Below are positions 1 through 9,232 of a DNA stretch of 23,948 bases, in pieces. A program made the translations under genes and the position numbers. Below the pieces are notes generated by a model. It was given only the letters and a program-made list of their open reading frames with translations, was not told the DNA's origin and did no database searches. The DNA comes from Conidiobolus incongruus B7586. Its lineage: Eukaryota > Entomophthoromycota > Entomophthoromycetes > Entomophthorales > Conidiobolaceae. Location: assembly GCA_000697335.1 (NCBI GenBank), contig JNEM01007116.1, positions 1-23,948 of the forward strand, read 5' to 3'. Numbering within the stretch: position 1 is the first letter of the stretch; every line of letters starts with the position of its first letter.

Positions 1-1070
1 TTTAAAAAAAATTAATTAATAATAAACTTTTATATTATTTATTTAGATAAAATTATTTTAAATTAACTTTTAATATAATTTAACAAAAACTTATTATTTT
101 ATATAATAATTATAAAATACATAAAATTAAAGTTATAAAAAACTTTCTAATTAAAAATAACTAGAAAAAACTATTATATCTAATATATTATTTAAATTAT
201 AACTTATATGATTATAATTATTTTAAATTATTAAAAAATTAACTTAAAAGAAAATTTATATAGGAAAATTTAATTAATTTATAAACTATTAAATTTTAGT
301 TTTTAATAAAAAAAATTGTTTTTTAAGTGTTAAAACTTAATTAATGATATAATGGAAAGTTATTTGAAATAAAAAAAATTATTAAATTTATATTATATAT
401 TTATTTTTATATTTTATATATTAAAATGTTTATTTTTTTTAATCACAAAAAATCTTTATTATATATTTTTATTAATTAATTTAAATTTAAATTTTATTAT
501 ATATAAAATACTTGTGAGGTTTATATTAATATATCTTAATAATTTTTTAACTAAAATAAAAAAGTATTTGTTAATATATTTTTTAACTTTATTAACAATT
601 AAAAAAAATAATAGCTGATTTTAGTTTTGTAAATTTTAATAAGTTTTAAATAATTTCCCTTTTAATTTTAAAATAATTTACTTAGTAATAAATAGTTAAT
701 TTTAATAATATTTTATTATTAAAAGTAGTTTATAAATTTTAAATAATTTTAAAAGATTTAGAATTAAGTTTTACAAATACTAAAATAAAAAATTTTTGAT
801 GATCATTATTTGATTTAATTATAATTAAATTAAATAACCAATTTTAAAAAGTTAATTTTTAATCAAAAAAGTTATTATATATATATATTTTAAAACTATA
901 TAATTCCTTATTTATTTAGTATATATTTGTTTATTCAAAACTAATAATATGTTTGAAAAATTAAAAATTAAAAATTTCCTATTTCTTCAAATTCAAGGAA
1001 ATATTCAAGCTTTATTTATAATTTCATTCTCTCAAACTATTCCACAATCTATTAAAAAATTCCTATGATT
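1..1070. other. AT-rich spacer, no gene seen
   Basis: Almost pure A/T sequence, dense in stop codons in all frames. I see no gene, RNA or repeat family here that can be supported. Confidence 0.6.
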
Positions 1071-1078
1071 TTATTTAG

Positions 1079-1085
1079 TATAAAA
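1079..1085 (+). promoter_or_regulatory. TATA box of the cysteine-rich peptide gene
   Basis: A TATAAAA heptamer lies 57 bases before the ATG at 1136. The spacing fits a TATA-driven promoter with a short leader. In such AT-rich DNA the match alone is weak; the position before an otherwise convincing small gene is what supports it. Confidence 0.4.
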
Positions 1086-1135
1086 TTCATTATCTTGGAT
1101 TTTGGTAGACTTGAGAAAAAGTGAGAAGGGAAACA

Positions 1136-1330
1136 ATGATGAAAGTGCTTGTCATAATTTGCATGATTCTTAACATTGCAGCGCAAGAGCGCTGCAAATT
1201 TTGTTCATCACGTGCTCCTTTTTCCGTTTGCTGTGGTATCCCTAATGTTGATAACTTCCATTTAGAACCAAACCTTTGTTATTGCAGATGCAAAGGAGGT
1301 GGGAGTGTTGGGCTGGAACTTTGCAGATAG
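1136..1330 (+). CDS. small secreted cysteine-rich peptide
   Basis: A 64-residue protein of no family I recognise. It begins MMKVLVIICMILNIAAQERC: a short basic start, a hydrophobic core and a small-residue cleavage site (IAA before QE), which is a typical secretion signal. The mature part of about 48 residues holds eight cysteines spaced C-x2-C-x8-CC-x14-C-x-C-x-C-x10-C, as expected for a disulfide-stabilised extracellular peptide. The ATG at 1136 is chosen because it sits in a good A-rich context (aaacaATG) and opens directly into the signal sequence; a second ATG follows at once. No intron is needed. Downstream lies the hairpin-rich island. Fungal small secreted cysteine-rich proteins include effectors, antimicrobial peptides and wall proteins; nothing here decides between them. 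The cysteine pattern and signal argue that it is real. Confidence 0.6.
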   Translation: MMKVLVIICMILNIAAQERCKFCSSRAPFSVCCGIPNVDNFHLEPNLCYCRCKGGGSVGLELCR

Positions 1331-1343
1331 TATACATCTAATG

Positions 1344-1691
1344 AGCACGTGGAAATAGCTCATGGTGATAGAGCCGTGCTATATCAACCATCATGTGCGC
1401 ATGATTGATGGATCACCAGATAATTGCTAATGCGCCATGGCCGGTAAGGTGTGTGTCCGGCTGTGCTTGATTACACACCTGCCCTACATGTGGCCGACGT
1501 AGGGCATAGATTAGGCAAGAGCTGTGAATCGATGATATTGGGGTGACGTTCACCGCCCCAATCTGAGTGAAGGGGCCTGGCGATATGGTCTTTCTGCAGG
1601 GGTCATATCGTTAACGTAAATAGCTGAGCCCTCATGAAGGGGCATCAGACGATTGGACGCCAGTTTACTGGTGCCTGGGACAACGGGTTGT
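1344..1691. repeat. array of nine closely spaced hairpins
   Basis: Read directly: AGCACG/CGTGCT (1344-1380, enclosing GCTC/GAGC), ATCATG/CATGAT (1390-1405), AGGTGTGT/ACACACCT (1447-1480), GCCCTAC/GTAGGGC (1481-1505), ATTGGGG/CCCCAAT (1537-1562), CGATATG/CATATCG (1581-1610), GCCC/GGGC (1628-1643), CCAGT/ACTGG (1660-1671), ACAAC/GTTGT (1680-1691). Stems of 4-8 pairs follow one another within 350 bases, more than I would expect by chance. Adjacent GC-rich hairpins recall a structured non-coding RNA or the GC-cluster/double-hairpin elements of fungal mitochondria, but the setting here looks nuclear. Confidence 0.6.
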
Positions 1692-1739
1692 GCCGTCCGA
1701 AAGCCGATGAGTTGGGTGCACTTTACTGTCATTGTCAAC

Positions 1740-1903
1740 ACTATGAAGCTACGTGCGGGCATTGAGACGGTGATGGTCTTCTGGTTTGGTGGATTTATTC
1801 ACCTACTTGTGGAGGTGGCAATACTATGGGGCTACGTGCAAACATTGAGTCACGTTCACATGACATGTTGATGAAATACTACGAGGCTACGTGCAGGCGT
1901 TGA
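1740..1903. repeat. three imperfect 26-base direct repeats
   Basis: Copies at 1740-1765, 1823-1848 and 1878-1903 share the core GGCTACGTGC or AGCTACGTGC, preceded by ACTAYG and followed by a variable triplet and a CATTGA/CGTTGA ending. Copy starts are 83 and 55 bases apart, so this is not a simple tandem array. The spacings are not both multiples of three, which argues against a repeated protein motif. Confidence 0.6.
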
Positions 1904-2230
1904 TTGTCAACTTGGGTGTCAACCAGATGTGTGTAATTCTCATGCTTAACCACATTGATGGTATAGACGATCTGAGGCAGAGGCGACAGATTGCAACTCA
2001 GGGGTAACTGCATTGGCGAGACTAATTTTTAGTTGCCGTCCGTGGACAGACTTTCCAATCGTGGACAATCGGGGTTCCATCTTTGCTGTGATCCATCCAG
2101 GGAGAATCTGGGTGGCTAGGACCTGGCCTGAATAGCAACCTATTATGCAGAATTACAACAATTTTGGTGGAACTTGTTATTTCAATGTTTAGTATGAATA
2201 CACCAATTTAAAATATTAAATCATTAAGGT

Positions 2231-2372
2231 GAGTTTATAATTCCAACAACACGGTTTATCATATTTCTATTCAATATGATGCCCATCACTTTTACCATGT
2301 TAGACTGCTGAAACTTTACGTTTCTGGTGACACTTTTTCTCTTATACTGATTTATTACTATAATTACTAATC
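2231..2372 (+). mobile_element. fossil scrap of a Ty3/Gypsy-like LTR retrotransposon (integrase tail)
   Basis: One forward frame reads HHFYHVRLLKLYV, close to the FHVSLLKPYV-type motif found at the C-terminal end of Ty3/Gypsy integrases. Only this short end piece is recognisable; no reverse transcriptase, RNase H, protease or long terminal repeats are seen in the window. It is a broken, probably old fragment. Family assignment rests on one motif, so it is tentative. Confidence 0.4.
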
Positions 2373-2758
2373 AAGTTGTTTGTTACATTGTATTAACCAG
2401 TTTGTCTTAGGTTGTATAATATTGAACCTTTTTTCAATATTTTTTTAAAGTTACAAACATTATAATAAAATAAAATACTTAATTTTAGTCACCTATTTCT
2501 TAATTTTCCTTATACTTTTTTCTAGAATATTGATTTGACATCTCATTAACTCTTGTTTTTTTCTATTTTTGTCAAATTCTTGAATTTTATCTATAATTAA
2601 TTTGAAAATATTGATTAAACTATATTAACAAATTCAAATTATACGGCTACTATTAAGTCGTCAATGACTTAAATATTGAATTTTATATTTAAATAATTTA
2701 TGTTCTTTAAAAAGACATTTTATTTTTAATAATAACAATTGACAATCATGTCACCATA
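2373..2758. other. AT-rich spacer
   Basis: Spacer between the retroelement scrap and the 3' end of ATG5. I see no gene in it; the part nearest 2758 would hold the ATG5 3' untranslated region. Confidence 0.5.
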
Positions 2759-4013
2759 TTAATATAATTTGTAGCAAATATGTAAGAAACCATCTGGAAA
2801 CACAAAATTTTTTAAACAATACTCTAAACTTATATCTAGTGGTAATTGAATGCCATTAATGGTTATTATAACATAATTGGATTTGGGGGAAGTTTTAAGT
2901 AAACTGGGGTCTAATTGATACAATGCGTCCCGAATAGTCGTAGGTCTACTGATAGTATCCATTGATGGGGATGGAGGCGTTTTATCACAGCTAACCAATG
3001 GTGGATCAGTAGTGAATGGTGGTATGATATCTTGTATAACTGTAGGAAACCCTATTGGATTGTTGATTAAATAATAATATAGTTTGAGAGGAATATGCTT
3101 CATATTAGATGTATTAGCATTGATTAATTGAGAATGAATAGAGTAATATTTATCAAAATTACCTATATAAAATTAATATTAAAAATCATACAATAAATAA
3201 AAAAAATATTAAAAATTACTCTCTACAACTCCCAACCAAAGTTGATCCTGGTCTTCTTTAGATAAGTTCATAACTTTTTTTGTACTTCCATTTCTAATAA
3301 AATCAGCCTACAAAATATTAAAGTTTAAACTTGAATGTAATTAAAATATTTTGGCGAATTAATAATTACCTCTTTAACAGTCATCATAAAAAATTCAGAA
3401 TTAAAACTATTCTCACCAGGTAATAAACTCGAAAAAAATTGGCTGGGTTTATATAACTTCTCAGTGGGATAGTTGCCATACCTTAGTTTTATATTCCAAA
3501 TCGTTTTTAAATGATAATCGGATAAGTCGTAGTCAAAGTTAATATTTAAATCGGTATCGGGTTCATATATTTTAGAATCTTGAGTTTTAGGCTGATAAGT
3601 ATTATATAAATCGTAAAGTAAACCGATAGGATATTGCCTTTAAAATTGATAAATATTAAAGCTCAAATAAATAAATATAATTTAGTGAATGTTTACCATT
3701 TTAATGGTGTGTCATTAACCTCCAACCAAAACAAATCCCAATTTAAACTATTGTTAGATAAAAATTCCTCACATAACAATTTGATACAACCTTTAAGACA
3801 TAAATGAAAGTAAGAACACCTTGGTACAGAACTTATATAAGCCAAATGAGCCCGTTTAGGCGACCAAGGGAAATTAGAAAAATCTCTATCGTCTAAACTA
3901 ATTCTAATAAGTATACGACGGTTCCATAATTCTTTTAAATATTGTTGAGCTTCTAAGTTTATTTCTTTATTTTCAGTTTCATTAGTAAATGAATGGTCTG
4001 CAGGTAATGACAT
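2759..4013 (-). CDS. ATG5: autophagy protein 5 (ATG5), four exons
   Basis: ATG5 is covalently joined to ATG12 and, with ATG16, promotes lipidation of ATG8 on the growing autophagosome membrane. Exons on the minus strand are 4013-3697, 3637-3370, 3307-3220 and 3162-2759, with GT-AG introns of 59, 62 and 57 bases; together they give 358 codons. Matches to the family in order: the N-terminal tryptophan motif (ELWNRRILIRI), the FWLEVNDTPLKW-QYPIGLL block across the first junction, a W-N-I segment, the MTVKEAD block with the acceptor lysine for ATG12 (Lys194, equal to Lys130 of human ATG5), the QDQLWLGV block, and the C-terminal FPDGFLHICY. The protein is longer than human ATG5 (275), through a short N-terminal extension, an insertion before the lysine, and a Pro/Ser-rich insertion around residues 270-300. 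The start ATG is at 4013. Copy looks intact. Confidence 0.95.
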
Positions 4014-4513
4014 ATTATTATTAATTATTAATTTTAAAATTTTAATTCAATTAAAGAAAAATTGAATTGATTTTTAATTTTTATCATTGATTATTTAAGC
4101 ATTTTTTAAATGTAACAAAAACTAATTATTATTATGAAATCATCATTGAATTAAATATAATTGAAAATTTTTAAAAATAATTATTTAAATAATTCATTAT
4201 TGTTGTTCTTATTTTTAAAATAAATAGAGTATAAATTACCTTAATATTTTATTAATACATATATAATAAATATTTTAATATATAACTTTAATATCAAGTT
4301 ATCAAATGATTATTTTATTATAATAAAATGTTATTAAGCTTAAATTATCAGAAATATGATTGTTAGTTCATAATCAATATTAATTTTTATTATATTAATT
4401 AAATAAAAATATATTTAAAAAATATATATAATTTCATATTTGTTAAAAAAATAACTATGGATATTTATTTTTTTTAACAATAAACTTATAATTTTAGTTT
4501 ATTATTGAATATT
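4014..4513. other. AT-rich spacer, ATG5 promoter side
   Basis: Between the ATG5 start and the left end of the transposon. It must hold the ATG5 promoter, but no specific site stands out in the A/T background. Confidence 0.4.
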
Positions 4514-4550
4514 AAGCCTACTCAAATTTGTCCTACTTTTTCTGATTTTT
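4514..4550 (+). repeat. left terminal inverted repeat of the Harbinger element
   Basis: Its GCCTACTCAAATTTG core matches the inverted right end at all but one position. The outermost two bases are AA here and GG at the right end, in keeping with the G-to-A changes inferred within the element. Confidence 0.7.
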
Positions 4551-4826
4551 AATTTGATTAATTTTTTCTAAAACTAAAATCAGTTACTTAGCCAAAAAAA
4601 TCAAAAAAATTAGTCAAAAAAAAATAACTTACCAATTTTTTCAATTCATAAAACCCACCAGTTTTCTCTTATAAAATATGAAAATAAGGCTAAAAATTTA
4701 TTATTATAATTTATAGCAATATGGCTTTATTCTATATTAATCAAATAACTTTTATTTTATATTAAATACCATATAAATTTATTAGCAAGAATACTATTTT
4801 TAAGCTTTATCTTGTTTTTTTCTCCT

Positions 4827-5210
4827 ATGTCATCTACTATTAATACTAGTAATAACAATAAAAACTCCCTTGAACTACATTTGATAAAAGCTATACTTAG
4901 TTGGTTAAAGCAAAAGGAAAATTATAAATCCTGGTGCTTTAACAAGTTAAACATTTCTTTTCAAATATACAGGTTTGTTCTTGTTTTAAAAAGAGTAAAT
5001 TATATAAAGTTAAGAAAAAAGCTTGATAAAATATTTAATCATATAAAAACTCTTATTCTCAAATTTAGAACTATTAAACAAGTTCTAACAAATAAACAAT
5101 ATAATAGAAATAGCCCTTTGTTTATAATAGTTAATATTCTTATAATACAAGATAATTTAGTTTTTAGAGCCTTTAACATAGCTTTTATAGCTTTTTCATT
5201 ACATAACTAA
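4827..5210 (+). CDS. Myb/SANT-like accessory protein of the Harbinger element
   Basis: A 127-residue open frame starting at ATG 4827. The stretch LIKAILSWLKQKENYKSW, followed by a basic helical region with R/K-rich KLDKIFNHIKTLILKF and later a KQVLTNKQYNR tail, has the layout of the trihelix/Myb-like protein that Harbinger elements carry beside their transposase and which is thought to help DNA binding and nuclear import. The match is by pattern, not by strong identity. Gln codons here are still CAA, unlike the neighbouring transposase relic, so either this frame escaped damage by chance or it is not coding at all. Residues are heavily biased to K, N, I, L and F by the A/T composition. Confidence 0.45.
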   Translation: MSSTINTSNNNKNSLELHLIKAILSWLKQKENYKSWCFNKLNISFQIYRFVLVLKRVNYIKLRKKLDKIFNHIKTLILKFRTIKQVLTNKQYNRNSPLFIIVNILIIQDNLVFRAFNIAFIAFSLHN

Positions 5211-5694
5211 TCTTACTGTGAAAAATTAAATTACTTAGATAATAAAGAATAAAATAATAGTAGCTTTCACCTTTCATTGTTTTTTTTAATTAAAAGCTTT
5301 AAAAGCATAAAAAACAATAAAAGAAAAAAAAATACTTAATTTTCTTTTTTTCTTAAGGTTATTAAAAAAAGTATATAAAAGTAAAATAAAATTTTAAGAT
5401 AGGAGATTAAGCTACAACAACTATAAAAAGAATATTATTTATAAATATTAGAATAACAACAATTTTTAATAAAAAAACTCTTATAATTAATATAAAAGAA
5501 TTTTAAAAAAAATAGTTAGTTTATATGATTTTTATTACAAAATAAAATATAATCAAAAGAATATATCTAAAATAATCAACCAAATGTTAGTTTATGATGA
5601 TATCACTATTTGTAATCTATTTAATTTAGTAAAATCATTATATATGTTGATTATATCTTATTTATTATTGTCAACATTAATATTTTTATTAGTT

Positions 5695-6830
5695 TTTTTT
5701 TTAACTTTTTTTTTAAATTATAGTCTTGTTTATTAAGAGAAATAAAGTTATAAAGGAAAATAGTTACATATATATATATAACAACAAATTAATAAGCTTT
5801 TGTATTTTGTATATAATAAAGCAATAACCTTAAACAAAAAAAGATAGCTTTTTAAATACTAAAAGTTTTTTCTACTACAAATCACTCTTTATTATATGTA
5901 ATATTAAATTTCTTTATTTTTTTCTTTATAAAAAGGAAGGCAACTTCAATTTAATTTTTTTAACATATAATAACTATAAACTTATTATTAGTATAATCTA
6001 TAAAAAACAAAAATTAAATAAAAATATTTATTTTTTATTGATAATAAATTAACTTAAGTATAAAGCAACTATATTGCTTATTATTATCTGTAAGAATATA
6101 TTCTTTTTATTTAAAGTATTTATTTAACTTATTGAATAATTTAAATGCTTTTAAAATACTAGAGTCATAATATAATTTAAGTTTCTTAAACTTAAAATAT
6201 ATAAATTTATTTGAAGATAATATAACAACTATATATTAAAAGCTATATGTGTTTTTTTTATTATAATATAACTAAGTATAAAATGTAAGCTGATCTTCAA
6301 GTATAATATAACTACTATTTAAGTAACTAATATAGTTATTAAAATAAAGTTATTTTGAATAAGCTTCTTTTATATTATAATAATGTTTTAACCAAATTAT
6401 TTAATTATCTAGTTTTTTTCTAATAGAGTATACTATTCTTTTAGTGTATAAAATAATAGTTCCTTCTCCTATTTAAAACTTCTCTATTATATCTTTTAAA
6501 CATACTTTTTTATAACTTAATTAGTAAAGTATAACTGCTAATTGAGTTTCTAAAGATATTTATTTTCCTTAATGAGAAGAAATAAAATTTTTATATAATT
6601 GTAAAATATCAGCAAATTAGAAAAACTTAACCTTTAGTATCTTTATCTATCTTTTGAAATTATTTTCTTCTAAAGGAAGTTTATATATAGACTATTGTAG
6701 CAAGTATAATGTATATAGCAAGTGTAGAGATATGTATCTTGAGGTTTTTAGTTCATATAATAATCTTAAAATTGCTGGATCATCTGAGTTCTTATTAAAG
6801 TCTACTATAATGAGAGTAATAAAGAACTCT
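5695..6830 (-). pseudogene. PIF/Harbinger transposase relic, single frame with about 19 stops
   Basis: On the minus strand one frame can be followed from about 6830 to 5695 with no frameshift. Recognisable blocks in order: LLYELKTSRYI; ISLETQLAVILY followed by the helix-turn-helix region ending IGEGTIILYTKRI; LYYNKKNTYSF; the second acidic site in LYYDSSIL and EYILTDN; the glutamate region FVVEKTFSI followed by FFCLRLL; and the terminal VTIFLYNFI, which corresponds to the usual VILHNFL. The expected DGT around the first catalytic aspartate reads NSS, so the DDE triad is broken. About 15 TAA, 3 TAG and 1 TGA interrupt the frame, mostly where Gln or Arg is plausible. Differences from the family (H to Y, D to N, G to S, R to K, A to T) are all explained by C-to-T or G-to-A changes. 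No function is expected. Confidence 0.85.
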
Positions 6831-7003
6831 ACTATTTCTTTTGTGTTAGGTATAAGAAAAAATAAAACTTGTGAGGTGATTTTAATGAATATTATATATT
6901 TTTTAATTTGAGAAGAGGAAAACTTAAAGTTAATTATTAAAAAAATCACTGAATTTTCTTTAGGTTATATTTAAGTACATTTTTAACATTTTTCAGAAAA
7001 ATT

Positions 7004-7040
7004 GGAAAAATCAGGAATCAAAACAGATTTGAGTAGGCCC
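7004..7040 (-). repeat. right terminal inverted repeat of the Harbinger element
   Basis: Read inward on the minus strand from 7040 it begins GGGCCTACTCAAATCTG, the inverted partner of 4514-4530. The flank ATTA follows directly. Confidence 0.7.
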
Positions 7041-8308
7041 ATTATTTTATCTTTATTAATTTTAATTAAATTTATTAAATATTAATTTTTTTTATTTCAT
7101 TATAAAACTTTTAAATTTTAAATTTTAATTATAATATAATTTCTTTACAATGATTTTATTATTATACTTTGTTAACTTTATAAAAATTTAATTATATAAT
7201 TATTATTTATTAAATAATATAATATTTTAAATATAGAATATTTTTAAGTGATTTGTTATAGACATAATAATAATTATTTTAAATTAGTTTTTTTTAATTT
7301 AATTAATTAAAATAATGTATAATTATCAATATTTTAAAATTATTTTTATTATATTAAATATTTTGATCTTCAAAATATATTATAAAACCCTTTATTTTAT
7401 TAAATTAATTTTAGTATAGAGTACAATAAATATATTAAGAATTTTAAACTAAATTGCAAATATTAGCTATCAACATCAAAATAAAATAAAAATTGAGATT
7501 TATAAATATTATTGAAATATTAGTTATATTTTAAAATTTGATTTATTTAGCTAAAACACTAAATAATATTTGTATATAATAAAATCGATATATTACAAAA
7601 ACGATAAATTTAGATCATTTTTTAATATACAAGGTTATTGAATTAAAAATTCAGTATAAAACAAATTATAAATCAGCCATAAAAAATAATCAAAGGGATC
7701 AAGAAATTTATTTGAAATAAAATATAATAAATAGAGTTGTAAGAACTAGGGTAAGTACATAATAATAATCCGCATTAGCATTTGGATAATTACACAATAA
7801 AATATACGTCAGCAAGCTTTCGTTTAAAAATATATTATGAAAAGGCAAGCTGAATATATGAGGAATTGGGAATTGTTTATCAAAATAATATGGTTGAAAT
7901 CAAGCATTCTGAAATATTCAGGATCAATAGTTTAAAATCGATAAAAACTTTGAAAAATTATAGTTATCATGATTGTATGGCCCCAAATCATTGAATGTAC
8001 ATATAATAAATGTATCAAATATTGGATATAGAAACTAAGAAAAAAAGTGTGTTAAGATAATAGTTAAACTGCTTACCAAAATGGAATAAGGGCTAAATAG
8101 ATAGATTCATTTGCAAGGTATAGAATGATAAGATATAATTATTATGAAAACTAAATTACTTGTTGAAAATAGCCAAGGATGGTATTAGGAAAAGTACAAG
8201 TACGGTAAAATAGGTTTGGGTTGGGTAGAAGCTTGAAACTTTGTTGTAGAGCCAATTGTACATCTAGAGTTAGACCTCTCCGATAAAGAGTTTATTCGGG
8301 TTGACTAT
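7041..8308. other. spacer between transposon and RPL19
   Basis: Very AT-rich to about 7640, then more mixed to 8308. The mixed part next to RPL19 probably holds its 3' untranslated region and polyadenylation signals. No other gene or RNA could be supported. Confidence 0.5.
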
Positions 8309-9232
8309 TTAGGCAGTTTCTTCGGCCTTACCAAGGAGGGCTTCCTTCTTTTGGGCAGCACGTTGAGCACGCTTTTCACGGATGGCACGGGCCTTAGCAC
8401 GGTGAGCTTCGGCTTGATCGGCTAACATCTTAGCACGAGCCTTTTCGGCCTTAGCCTTGTGGATAAATTCCATAAGAACACGCTTGTTCTTGAAAACGTT
8501 ACCCTTACATTTGAGGTAGAGTTCACGGTACAAGTGACGATCGATTTTAGCGGTTTCGCGGTATTTGCGAAGCATACGACGGAGGACACGTTGGCGGCGC
8601 ATCCACAAAACCTTAGTGGGCATACGAGCCTCAGCGGTACCACGGCGCTTTCCGTGACCCATATGACGACCCTTACGCTTGGCTTCAAGTAATTTACGGA
8701 CGCGGAAGCGAGAGTGAACAACTTGAGGCTTCTTGATGACTAAACCATCCTTGATCAATTTACGGATGTTTTGACCTATAGCAAACAAATGGGGTTAAAA
8801 GATCGATCGAAATCTGGATCAAACATATAGATCCTTACGAGAGTTAGCATTGCTGATTTCAGTAGCTTCAGTGGGATCTAACCAGACCTTGTTTTTACCA
8901 CACTTGAGGACGCTGGCAGCGAGACGTTTTTGAGTACGGAGGTTGGCCCTAAATAACGCGGCAAGTTAGTAAATTGATTCGAATAATTTTTGCAAATTAA
9001 ATAGTGGGATCACTATTAGATTTCATAGGCAGATTTGAAACCAAAACAATGTAATAAATATTATTTCATTATATTTTTTATAGTTCAATATTTTAATATA
9101 AATTTTTAACTCTAGATTGGAAATACCGCCCAAAATATTATTAATACGTCAAATACCGAAATAGAATTCGAAGCCAAACGAAAACTAACTAAAATCCCTG
9201 AAAAATAATAGAATTAGAGTATTAACTCACAT
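8309..9232 (-). CDS. RPL19: 60S ribosomal protein L19 (eL19), three exons
   Basis: A protein of the large ribosomal subunit. The minus-strand exons are 9232-9231, 8948-8839 and 8775-8309, giving 192 residues, near the family norm (189 in budding yeast, 196 in human). It begins [18 protein letters not shown], then [18 protein letters not shown], and carries the L19e signature [19 protein letters not shown], the WMRR and [23 protein letters not shown] blocks, and a long Ala/Lys/Arg-rich C-terminal helix. The first exon ends in AT, so the start codon is AT|G with the G supplied by exon 2. The 282-base first intron starts GTGAGT and has a TACTAAC branch site at 8971-8965, 16 bases before the acceptor; the second is 63 bases with GTAAGG. 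Codons are much richer in C and G than the surroundings, as in highly expressed genes. Confidence 0.95.
8949..9230 (-). other. first intron of RPL19, splitting the start codon
   Basis: Donor GTGAGT at 9230-9225, branch site TACTAAC at 8971-8965, acceptor TTTAG ending at 8949. I looked for box C/D or H/ACA small nucleolar RNA signals inside it and found none convincing. Confidence 0.85.

Larger units (their letters stand above)
1331..2160. other. GC-richer island with hairpin array, no recognised gene
   Basis: This stretch has gene-like GC content in an otherwise A/T landscape, yet no reading frame gives a protein I recognise. Open frames of 45-70 codons exist on both strands (for example + 1653-1871 and a minus-strand frame ending near 1960), but they overlap hairpins and have no family motifs. 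The left half is full of inverted repeats, the right half carries three direct repeats. It may be a structured RNA, a long 3' region of the peptide gene, or part of a mobile element. Confidence 0.5.
4514..7040. mobile_element. PIF/Harbinger-type DNA transposon, about 2.5 kb, decayed
   Basis: The ends are inverted repeats: left AAGCCTACTCAAATTTG at 4514-4530, right GGGCCTACTCAAATCTG read inward from 7040, with weaker similarity (CTGATTTTT) for about 35 bases. The GGGCC start is common in the Harbinger superfamily. The copy is flanked by ATT(A) on both sides (4511-4514 and 7041-7044), so a three-base target duplication of ATT or TTA is possible; A/T richness leaves the exact end uncertain by a base or two. 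Inside are two convergent coding parts, as in this superfamily: a Myb/SANT-like frame on the plus strand and a DDE transposase relic on the minus strand. The element is even more AT-rich than its surroundings. Confidence 0.8.

Noticed and set aside
1550-1871. Two overlapping frames of about 70 codons on opposite strands
   Set aside because: They cover the inverted repeats, which naturally open frames on both strands, and show no protein family motif.
1866-1976. Possible box C/D snoRNA (TGATGA at 1868, CTGA near 1971)
   Set aside because: The sequences flanking the two boxes do not pair into a terminal stem, and no C'/D' boxes are convincing.
6654-6911. Forward open frame of 85 codons inside the transposon
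   Set aside because: It lies antisense to the transposase relic, which carries the recognisable motifs.
8422-8721. Open frames inside the RPL19 coding exon on both strands
   Set aside because: Shadows of the strongly biased RPL19 codons; no family match and no proper start.
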